16,973 bases of DNA from contig JABXGY010000326.1 in assembly GCA_016550395.1 (NCBI GenBank), forward strand, positions 1-16,973. The letters run 5' to 3'. The notes below the pieces were generated by a model. It searched no databases. It saw nothing but the letters and a program-made list of their open reading frames with translations, and was not told the DNA's origin. A program made the position numbers and the translations under genes. The first letter of the stretch is position 1. Every line of letters starts with the position of its first letter. This stretch comes from an archaeon (GTDB lineage: Archaea; Asgardarchaeota; Hermodarchaeia; Hermodarchaeales; Hermodarchaeaceae). This document shows, piece by piece, positions 1-8,000 of the stretch.

Positions 1-6
1 CCCGGT

Positions 7-1434
7 TTATTGGGGGGTGATGTGGCTGATGCGGGTGAGCATGTCGACGTAGGATTTTTCCATGGTGGCGAGTCCGCCGGTGGGTCCGCCTTCGTCGATG
101 ACGATGTATTCGTTGGGGGAATGGGCGCGGGTGCCATGGCCGAGGCCTGCGGCGACGAAGGGGAGGTTGAAGGGTGGTTGGGCGAAGAGGGAGAAGGGGG
201 CACTGCCTGCTAGGGTGGGCCACGTTTCGATGGGATAGCCGAATTCGTGGTAGGATTCGATGATGGCTTGGGCGAGGGGGTGGTTGACGCTTAGTTTAGC
301 CCATCCGTATCCGCTTTCCATGGATCGGATTTTGACTTCTGAAAAGCCGTGTTTATCTAGATGGCGGCGAACCATTGGAAGGATGTCTTCGATTTTCATG
401 TTGGGTACTAAGCGGACATCGACTTTGGCGGTGGCTTTCCAGGGTAGGACGGTTTTGGTGCCTGCTTCGATGTAACCAGACCAGATACCGTCAATATTCA
501 GCTGTGGGTCAAAGAGGTACTTGGTTAACGCTTCGCGTCCATGAACATCGCCCATAAGGCGCTCAACTTTTAGAAGTTCCTTGAATGATGTTTCATCGAA
601 GGTTTCAGCTAATTTATCAAGCGCTTTTTTGTCTTCATCTGAAATGGGAGCAACAGTATCATAGAAGTTATCGATTAATACGCGATTCCCATCCGGGGTT
701 GTCATCGAGGCTAGGGCTTGGACGAGTCGCCAAGTGGGGCTGTCCATGACACATTTTAAACTACCATGAATATCAAATTCGGTAGGACCATATCCCCAAG
801 TTTTTCCATCCACTTCTAATTCAAAATAAATAATCCCCTTCACGCCTAAGTAATTCTGGACTTTACCGGTCTGGTCCTGAGACATGAAAGGAAAGAAGAC
901 ATAATCAGCGGTTTTAACCAGTTTCTCTTCTTTTTTCAGAAATTCTGGAAAGTTTCGGCTCCCCAGTTCTTCTTCGCCCTCTGCAACGAAAATAAGGTTC
1001 ACGGGCAACTTTTCTCCCGCATCTTGAATAGCTCGACACGCATTGATGAAACCAACCATCGGTCCCTTGCTATTATAGGCTCCACGGGCCATGAGTACAC
1101 GACCAAATGGCTTCAAGTCGACTAACTTAGCTTCCAAAGGAGGGACGGTCCAACCGGGGTCATCGATGGGCTGGGTATCATACATAAAATATGCTAAAAC
1201 AGTCTTGTTCGCACCAACATCTAGTTCTCCTACAACCACGGGATTCCCTGCGGTTTCGACGAGTCTAGCTTGTTTACATCCTAACTCCTTGAAGTATTTT
1301 TGAACCAGCTCTGCACAGTCTCGAACACCAACATCTTGAGGTGAAATCGAAGGCTGTCGCACAAGCTTCTGAACCTTTGCGATGTGTTCATCAATATGCT
1401 CGTCAATATGAGAAAAAACAGATTTTAAATTCAC
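7..1434 (-). CDS. M20-family metallopeptidase-like protein with altered metal site
   Basis: 475 residues, complete, matching the usual length of M20 dipeptidases. The GTG start is supported by a GAGGGAG Shine-Dalgarno (plus-strand 1441-1447) six bases upstream. The M20 fold is recognisable from YDTQP (85-89), RGAYNSKG (117-124), EGEEELGS (152-159), the lid-domain DIHGS (221-225, His223) and AHSPNE (437-442, His438 region). In active relatives the metals are held by H-x-D, the first Asp of DDKG, the Glu pair, a later Asp/Glu and a C-terminal His. Here the first His is Met84, the bridging Asp is Asn121 (followed by Ser122), and the Asp/Glu expected after ADYV falls at Phe181-Phe183. The Glu pair (155-156) and the C-terminal His remain. 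It may hydrolyse peptides or N-acyl amino acids with one or no metal, or be a pseudoenzyme. It is the last gene of the five-gene minus-strand set. The N terminus carries a short HIDEHIDEHI repeat. Confidence 0.85.
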   Translation of the reverse strand: MNLKSVFSHIDEHIDEHIAKVQKLVRQPSISPQDVGVRDCAELVQKYFKELGCKQARLVETAGNPVVVGELDVGANKTVLAYFMYDTQPIDDPGWTVPPLEAKLVDLKPFGRVLMARGAYNSKGPMVGFINACRAIQDAGEKLPVNLIFVAEGEEELGSRNFPEFLKKEEKLVKTADYVFFPFMSQDQTGKVQNYLGVKGIIYFELEVDGKTWGYGPTEFDIHGSLKCVMDSPTWRLVQALASMTTPDGNRVLIDNFYDTVAPISDEDKKALDKLAETFDETSFKELLKVERLMGDVHGREALTKYLFDPQLNIDGIWSGYIEAGTKTVLPWKATAKVDVRLVPNMKIEDILPMVRRHLDKHGFSEVKIRSMESGYGWAKLSVNHPLAQAIIESYHEFGYPIETWPTLAGSAPFSLFAQPPFNLPFVAAGLGHGTRAHSPNEYIVIDEGGPTGGLATMEKSYVDMLTRISHITPQ

Positions 1435-1492
1435 GAGATTCTCCCTCAGTTAGTGAAGTAGTGGTTAGGTATCTACGCTCTTAGATAAATGC

Positions 1493-1499
1493 CTTTATA
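1493..1499 (-). promoter_or_regulatory. Possible internal TATA box upstream of the M20-like gene
   Basis: On the minus strand this reads TATAAAG, inside the 103-bp gap between the aminotransferase and the M20-like gene, which is the longest gap in the cluster. Its centre is about 62 bp upstream of the GTG, so the message would have a leader of about 35 nt containing the GAGGGAG site. Read-through from the upstream genes is equally possible. Confidence 0.3.
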
Positions 1500-1537
1500 C
1501 TCTGCAGAAAATCAATAATCAGCTAGTGCTTTACATA

Positions 1538-2830
1538 TCACTCTAAAGTTCCCAGGACCGTTTCGATTGCCTTGAGCGTCACATCAAGATCATGCTGTGA
1601 GTGGGCGAATGAAAGGCCACCAAGGCCATGATATCCAAAAATACCTTCTTCCACGAGTAAGCTCTGAAATAAATCCGTTTTTGCCTTATCAAATGCATCT
1701 CCTAATTTTGTGACAGTTAGGGGACCTTCTTCAATTGGGCGATGGAGGCAATGAATAAAGATAATAGAACCCGTTCCCACCGCCATAGCATGGTCCTGGG
1801 GTAAGATTTCATTAATTTGGTGACAAAATCGTTCACCATTATTATTCAAGCTCTGATATTTCTCTTTGCTCGCTCGTAGAGTGTGTAAAGTGGCGATTCC
1901 AGCTACCATGCTTAAGGGATGACTCGAAAACGTGCCTCCACCCACCCATCGCCCACCTGGTACTCCTGGAGCTGCAAGCGCCATAACGTCCTCACGACCA
2001 CCATAAACACCTAGGGGCATACCACTTGCTGTTATCTTCCCCAGAGTTATTAGATCTGGTTCAACATTAAAGACGAATGTACCGGCTACACCAAAGCATA
2101 ATCGAAAACCTGTGATAATTTCATCAAAAATTAAAAGAATATCGCGCTTAGCAGTTTCTTCTCGAAGATAGGGAAGAAAGTCTGGTTCTGGTGGAATCCC
2201 ACCAGCCGCTCCAATTACAGGTTCAACAATTACCGCTGCTAGCTTCGTCCCATGCTTTTTCATTAACACATCAATACTATCTCTGTCATTAAACTCAAAG
2301 GAGACCCCATTATAATACGGGCCATCATCAAAGGGATACCTAAGATAGTATCCAAGAGAATCATTCCCGCCATGCCATCCCCCCAAAACTTTTGCTACAA
2401 GAGGTTTACCCGTGAAAAGTCGGCATAAACGGACAGCATAACCTGTTGCTTCACTTCCGGTTGAACAGAACCGCATTCGTTTCAATTCGGGAATTGCTTC
2501 CTGAAGCATTTCACCAAAGACTACCTGATGCTCATTAAGGGCTCCCAGATGTGAACCCTTAGCCAGTTGATTACCAATGGCTTCTTTAATCCGTGGGTGA
2601 TTATGACCAAGAATCATTGAGAAATGGGTCATCCAATAATCAATGTATTCATTACCATCTATGTCCCAGAGATGGCTGCCTTGACCTCGTTCCATGAAAG
2701 GGGGATACGCATGACAGCGATCAAGACCAAAGGTCCGTATGTTGTGGTTAATACCTCCAGGAAAAAGCTTGAGTGCTCGCGTCCAATATTTCTTAGATTG
2801 TACTGAAACTTGCTTGTATTTCTCAAGCAT
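1538..2830 (-). CDS. Class III PLP-dependent aminotransferase, glutamate-1-semialdehyde aminomutase-like
   Basis: 430 residues, full family length. The ATG start has a GGTGG Shine-Dalgarno (plus-strand 2837-2841) six bases upstream. Fold-type I class III signatures are clear: FPGGIN (23-28), the cofactor-phosphate loop STGSEAT (123-129), the Asp-Glu pair FDEIITGFR (235-243), the Schiff-base lysine Lys265 in LGKITASGMPLG, and GGGTFSSHPL (297-306). The closest general family is glutamate-1-semialdehyde 2,1-aminomutase and its relatives. No other tetrapyrrole gene is nearby. The next gene upstream is a 2,4-diaminopentanoate-dehydrogenase-like enzyme, so a role moving an amino group on a diamino or beta-/omega-amino acid is more likely than haem synthesis; this is inference. 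It lies 39 bp after the dehydrogenase gene and shares its direction. Confidence 0.88.
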   Translation of the reverse strand: MLEKYKQVSVQSKKYWTRALKLFPGGINHNIRTFGLDRCHAYPPFMERGQGSHLWDIDGNEYIDYWMTHFSMILGHNHPRIKEAIGNQLAKGSHLGALNEHQVVFGEMLQEAIPELKRMRFCSTGSEATGYAVRLCRLFTGKPLVAKVLGGWHGGNDSLGYYLRYPFDDGPYYNGVSFEFNDRDSIDVLMKKHGTKLAAVIVEPVIGAAGGIPPEPDFLPYLREETAKRDILLIFDEIITGFRLCFGVAGTFVFNVEPDLITLGKITASGMPLGVYGGREDVMALAAPGVPGGRWVGGGTFSSHPLSMVAGIATLHTLRASKEKYQSLNNNGERFCHQINEILPQDHAMAVGTGSIIFIHCLHRPIEEGPLTVTKLGDAFDKAKTDLFQSLLVEEGIFGYHGLGGLSFAHSQHDLDVTLKAIETVLGTLE

Positions 2831-2869
2831 GGAAAGCCACCTATTACTACTTGGTGGCGTGAAGAGCTT

Positions 2870-3922
2870 TTAAGCCGATGGTTTCCAAATGCGTTCGGTA
2901 TTGTGGGGACAAGGAATATCTTTCATGGTCAACAGACCAGGCTTTATTTCACTTATTAGAGGAATGAGGTTTAATAACATCCCAATAGTTGCATAATCCC
3001 CATGTACACCGCCTTCGATGCGTTGATGAATATCAGGATATCCATCAATCCGCACTTCATCGTAAGCAGGACTAGCATCAGCGTAGGCATTGAAATCTAA
3101 TGTGATAAGTGTTTCACCAGCTTTTTGACCTATTGCACGGCTTTTTAATCCCCGAACCATACCCTTTCGAACAGTCGTGAAGGGTGTGACAATTTCTTGT
3201 GTGGCAATAACAGGTTGGGGAGGCAACTCTTCAACATGGTCAAGTTTCAAATCAAGAGCATCACCAATCATATGGATCGACTCTACAAGGCCAACATGAC
3301 CAGTAATTGTGCCACTGGCAATTGCAGCCTTAAAATCGTCCACAGTCATACCAGTCCCAATTTTCTTTTGGAAAGCGGCACGCCGAGAACTTGAGTTCAT
3401 ATTTCGGGTCACTTGAATGCGATCCACGCGTTGCACTGGAGCTGTCAAAAATATTGGTAAGAGATCCATCAGATAGCCTGGATTAATACCAGTTCCCAGA
3501 ATAGTTTTACTGGTTTTTACTCCATACTCATGCAGTTCCTTTGATAATTCAGGATGACGAATGTACGGATAGGATAATTCCTCGCAAAGTGATAATACGT
3601 CTATCCCAGCTGCAAGACAGGTCGTGATGGTTGGAGCACATTTTTCTAAGGATGATGAAGTCGCGACAAGGGCAACATCGGGTGGTTGGTTCTTGAAATG
3701 ATCTAAAACGGCTTCTAGGTTATCACGAATAGGTGTTTGTGTATCAACTTTTAATTTCAAGAGATCTTCAACAAGGAGATTTTGTAACTCTGGGTTGATA
3801 TCCACAACTCCTATTAGTTGTAGATTTTTTCGTTTAATTATTGCCTTAGCAATGTTCTGACCAAGAGTTCCAAATCCGATTTGAAGGACACGAAATGGCT
3901 CGGGCATATTGTAGGCATTCAA
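2870..3922 (-). CDS. 2,4-diaminopentanoate dehydrogenase-like (Ord family) oxidoreductase
   Basis: 350 residues. The N-terminal Rossmann domain has GFGTLG (16-21) and an acidic residue after the second strand (VVDIN, Asp41), which usually means NAD preference. Family-typical blocks follow: CEELSYPYIRHPEL (113-126), GTGINPG (143-149), FQKKIGTGM (184-192), GHVGLVES (208-215), GGVHGD (304-309) and GLLTMKD (329-335). In clostridial ornithine fermentation, Ord oxidatively deaminates 2,4-diaminopentanoate to 2-amino-4-oxopentanoate. The partner ornithine mutase and thiolase genes are absent here, so the exact substrate is unknown. The called start is TTG at 3922; an in-frame ATG at 3907 (Met6) is the alternative. 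Neither has a convincing ribosome site and either keeps the whole Rossmann fold. Fifty-six bases separate it from the toroid gene upstream. Confidence 0.87.
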   Translation of the reverse strand: MNAYNMPEPFRVLQIGFGTLGQNIAKAIIKRKNLQLIGVVDINPELQNLLVEDLLKLKVDTQTPIRDNLEAVLDHFKNQPPDVALVATSSSLEKCAPTITTCLAAGIDVLSLCEELSYPYIRHPELSKELHEYGVKTSKTILGTGINPGYLMDLLPIFLTAPVQRVDRIQVTRNMNSSSRRAAFQKKIGTGMTVDDFKAAIASGTITGHVGLVESIHMIGDALDLKLDHVEELPPQPVIATQEIVTPFTTVRKGMVRGLKSRAIGQKAGETLITLDFNAYADASPAYDEVRIDGYPDIHQRIEGGVHGDYATIGMLLNLIPLISEIKPGLLTMKDIPCPHNTERIWKPSA

Positions 3923-3978
3923 AATCCATGTAATAAAAGCTGTTCCATTGTTAGAATTGCAGTATTATTAGCCCAGTG

Positions 3979-5022
3979 TTAAAATCGACGTGGTTTTTTG
4001 GGATATGCCTGGAAGGGTGTTCGGGGTTCTAAACTAAGCCAATCGGTTTCCTGGTCTAGGCGTGAGAGCGATCGTAGGATATCAAAAGTAATCCAGCGAG
4101 TCGCTTCTGGATATCGTTGATATTCCCAGAGTCCATATGGACCTTGCAGGTCCTTGACAAACTTTACGTCCTCTGCAATACGTGCATCTTCTAAGCTTGC
4201 CCCAATTCGCCAAGACAAATCAAGGATTTGTGCCACATCATACCGTTTGAAGTATGTAAAACCACCACGTGAACGTTCTGTTCCAATAATACGTGCAACT
4301 TCGAATCCCAGTGTATGAGCCTGTCGGTGTTCATGCGCAAGCAGTTTATCTAATCCTCGACGGGCGGATTCACTCGTTCGACGACTTGGATGATGGGCCA
4401 ACGCACTTACCGCAGCTGTTGTATTAGTTCGACAGCCAAATTTTGAATGCGCGAGTCGTCGGTACCCTGCAGCAAAGATGTATTTATCCTGGTGTCTCCC
4501 GGATGGCCAACCACCCTCAGCTAATTCTTCCTTTAGAAGCCATTCGTAAGCAGCTTCCGCTCGTTTATCTGTTGCATAACCAGCCAAGGCCAAACCTAAT
4601 AGAGGTAACGCTGTCTGAATTGGCATTGCATGATATTTCACATCACCTGCACGTCCTCCATCTAGCACTGCACCTTGGGCTATTAAAGGAAAGGAACCAT
4701 CTGCTTGTTGGTGAGAAAAAATAAATTCAGCACCTCTGTTAACAGCCGGATGATCTGGTCCCAATCCAAGATAACCTAATGCCATCAGGGTTTGACCTGT
4801 GAGTCGAATTCTCCCTAAGATTGAAGACCCCCCTTCTTCTCCGCGAAATGATCCGTCAGAATCCTGCAGAGCTAGAAACTTCTTAACTAAAGGATCATAA
4901 CTCTGAAGTGTCTGTAATTCTTTAACCTCCTCATCGGTCTCAGGTCGGAGTAGGAGGTCTCGTAAAACGAGTACTCGTAAACTCGGGGAAGGGTCAGCTA
5001 ATAAGAGAGGAGCCCAGGTCAT
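3979..5022 (-). CDS. Prenyltransferase/squalene-cyclase-like alpha/alpha-toroid protein
   Basis: 347 residues, no signal peptide. Helical repeats carry QW-like turns of the terpenoid-cyclase/prenyltransferase toroid: LQDSDGSFRG (52-61), HQQADGSFP (104-112), EGGWPSGR (169-176), RGGFTYFKRYD (252-262) and LQGPYGLWEY (292-301). The tail LEPRTPFQAYPKKPRRF (331-347) and the GYRRLAHSKFGCRTNTT block (186-202) look like family signatures. I recall close bacterial relatives that databases label 'nitrogen fixation protein NifH', but there is no P-loop or 4Fe-4S site here. There is also no DxDD cyclase acid motif or evident prenyltransferase zinc site, so it is more likely a binding protein or an enzyme of unknown chemistry. 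The ATG overlaps the UvrA-like stop (ATGA, 5019-5022) and follows a strong GGAGGTG, implying translational coupling and equal dosage with the UvrA-like protein. Confidence 0.8.
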   Translation of the reverse strand: MTWAPLLLADPSPSLRVLVLRDLLLRPETDEEVKELQTLQSYDPLVKKFLALQDSDGSFRGEEGGSSILGRIRLTGQTLMALGYLGLGPDHPAVNRGAEFIFSHQQADGSFPLIAQGAVLDGGRAGDVKYHAMPIQTALPLLGLALAGYATDKRAEAAYEWLLKEELAEGGWPSGRHQDKYIFAAGYRRLAHSKFGCRTNTTAAVSALAHHPSRRTSESARRGLDKLLAHEHRQAHTLGFEVARIIGTERSRGGFTYFKRYDVAQILDLSWRIGASLEDARIAEDVKFVKDLQGPYGLWEYQRYPEATRWITFDILRSLSRLDQETDWLSLEPRTPFQAYPKKPRRF

Positions 5023-8000
5023 GATTTCACCTCCATGACTTCCCGGAGATAGGGCGCCGTTGGGGTATCTTGAGTGATTATCTTCTCAGGCGTTCCTGTG
5101 GCAATCACTTTACCCCCATCTGGTCCTCCTATAGGTCCAAGTTCTATAATCCAATCACAAGTCGCCAACAAATGAGGATGATGTTCAACCACGACAACAG
5201 AGTGCCCAACATCAACTAAACGGTGTAATACACCAGCTAATCGTGCAACATCATCCATGTGAAGGCCCACTGTAGGTTCATCCAGGATATACATGGTTTG
5301 AGTTGAAGTTCTCTTGATAAGCTCTTTAGCAATTTTCAACCGTTGAACTTCTCCCCCAGAAAGAGTATACGCCCGTTGTTTCCACACCAGGTATCCTAAT
5401 CCCACTTGTTGTACTATCTTCAAGGGTTCAGCAATTCGTTTTTCCTCTTTGAAAAGCTCATAGACTTCATCAAGAGTCATTCCATTGATTTCTGGTAATG
5501 AAACACCCTTGACACGGATTTCCCAAGCCTCAGGTCGATATCCCGTCCCCTTACAGGTTTCACATTCTACAAATTCGTTAGGTAAGAATCCCATATCGAT
5601 TCGTAATATACCTCGTCCTTTGCATGCTGAACAGGGTTTGCTAAGATCCTTCTTACTCACACCTAAGGCTTCGGCATCATCACTATCTGAAAAAATCTGA
5701 ACTAGGGGTTTTAGGAGACCAAGAAAACTAGCAGGACTTCGTATTCCTCGACGAGATTGATCTACAAGGAGCGTACGTTTTGGCTGGCTGGAGATCGAAT
5801 CATATTCGCCTGCTTCAAGAGGCTCTCGTGCAAAAGATGATGAATGCACCTGCTTAACAAGAGCTCGACCAATAGTATCAATAAGCAATGTGCTTTTTCC
5901 AGACCCTGACACTCCACACACACCAGTTAAGGTACCTAAAGGAATTCTTACTTTTTCACCACGAAGATTATTAGCTCGAGCGCCATTGATCACCATCCAG
6001 TCTTGAGGTTGTCGACGTTGAGCTGTGGTCATCCACTCGTGCAACCCAACTTTTCGTGACAACTTTTTCTGTTGATCCGCTTGAAGCCATTTCCCTGTAA
6101 TGGTTTGAGCTTTGATGATATCGGCTGGCTTTCCTTGTGCTACGAGTTTTCCACCATTTATTCCAGCACCTGGTCCTAGATCAAGCACGTAATCTGCTGC
6201 CCGAATTAGGAGTAGGTCATGTTCAACAACGATAACGGTGTTCCCCTCATCTCGTAGTTCTTGTAACGCCTGTAGGAGGGCTTCGAGTTCAGAGGGATGC
6301 ATTCCTCGTGACGGCTCATCGACTAAAATTGTAAGGGATGTTAAACCATTTCCCAGTAAGCTAGCTAGTTGAATTCGCTGGGCTTCTCCAGCGGACAAAG
6401 TTCCGGTGGGACGATTCAAATGAAGATAGCCGATTCCTACCTGTCTTAGGAACCGTAATCGTTTACGAATTATCTGAAGGCTTGTTTCGAGTAAGGGAAT
6501 ATCAGTCGCTGGTAAAGGTATCCGTTTTATGAGTTTTTCTAACTCAATGAGGGGCATCTCACTTAATTCATGCATGTTTTTGTCCTGCAGAGTTACTGCT
6601 AAGAACTCTGGTCGAAGTCCAGCGCCCTGGCACTCAGGGCATTGAACTTGTTTCGTATAGGTACCATGGATATCCCAATCAAAAATCCAGCTGTCCTCTC
6701 GGTAGAAGCCCCTCCACGTCCAAGTCGTTTGTCGTTCTTTTCCCTTCCATTTTCCCGTTGATTTACTAATATAGGTAAATTTGTAGGTTCTACCATCCCC
6801 ATAAAAGAACACATCTTGGGCTTTTTTGGACATTTTATTCCAAGGGGTTTTGAAAGGGTCAAATCCATACTGTTTGCCCAGTTCAGGAATAATGGGTTGG
6901 TCTTTACAGAGATATGTCTTGGGCCAATAACCAGGAGACCACATGGCTCCTGCACAGAGGGGTTTGTCAGGATGCACAATAAGCTTCTCGGGTTGAGGGA
7001 GATGTAAAACCCCTAGTCCATTACATTTCTCACATGAACTCGTCCAATGGGCAGAGGAGAAATGCTGAGGTTTAGCAAAGGGGGCTGTGAGGTCACATTC
7101 AAGACAGACCCATTTTGTTTTTCGCTGCATTTGCGATCCACAATTCAAGCACTTACGTTTACCAAGTGAAGCGAGTAAATTTGCTAAGTGGAAACTAATC
7201 TCTGTTAGGGCACCTACAGTATTTCGACGTGTAAATTGTGGGATGTGAGTCCATAAATGCGCTCGATGAGGTGCTACAGTGAGCGTGACTCCTAGACCTG
7301 TAATTGAATCAACTGGAGCTTCTGCGCTCTCTTTCACACCTTGTCTTTCATACATCGACAGGGTCTCTAAATACCGGCGCCGGGCCTCTGTCTGCAAGAT
7401 GTCATTAATCAAACTCGATTTTCCTGAACCAGATACACCGGTTATAACAGTTAGTGAACCTTTCGGGATATCTACATCAATCCCTTGTAGGTTATTTGCC
7501 TGAGCATTTCGAATATTAATACTCGGAATCAATGGTGTTGCAACGTATTTCGAAGCCTTTTGGGGTTGAACTTTAAGTTCATCCTTTAATGCAGATCCAG
7601 TAACAGATGATTTTACTTCAAACAAGTTGTTAAGAGGACCCGCATAAAGGACTTGACCACCTGCGGGACCAGCACCTGGTCCAAGGTCAATAATCCAATC
7701 AGCAGCACGGATAAAGTCCGAGTTATGTTCAACAATAACGATAGTCGCACCATGACGAACTAATCGATCAAGAACAGTAAGCAACCCATCTAGATCTTGG
7801 GGGTGTAAACCTGTTGAGGGTTCATCAAGAATAATAATCTGATTTGTTAGTTTGTTCCGACCCAAGAATTTAGTTAATTTCACACGTTGTGCTTCGCCAC
7901 CAGAAAGAGTTGGTGAGGGCTGACCAAGTTCTAGATAACCTAAACCCACATCATTTAATGCTTTCAGAATCCGCAAACCAGACTCACGTTTTATTTCAGA

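Noticed and set aside
1538..2830. Haem-pathway glutamate-1-semialdehyde aminomutase (hemL)
   Set aside because: The fold and PLP lysine match, but no other tetrapyrrole gene is near and the context is catabolic, so no hem symbol is given.
3979..5022. Nitrogenase iron protein (NifH), a label I recall on similar database entries
   Set aside because: There is no P-loop and no paired cluster cysteines; the repeats are of the alpha/alpha-toroid type.
6599..6979. 126-codon open frame on the minus strand
   Set aside because: It lies in another frame inside the UvrA-like gene, whose zinc-finger and insertion-domain residues are intact across this span.
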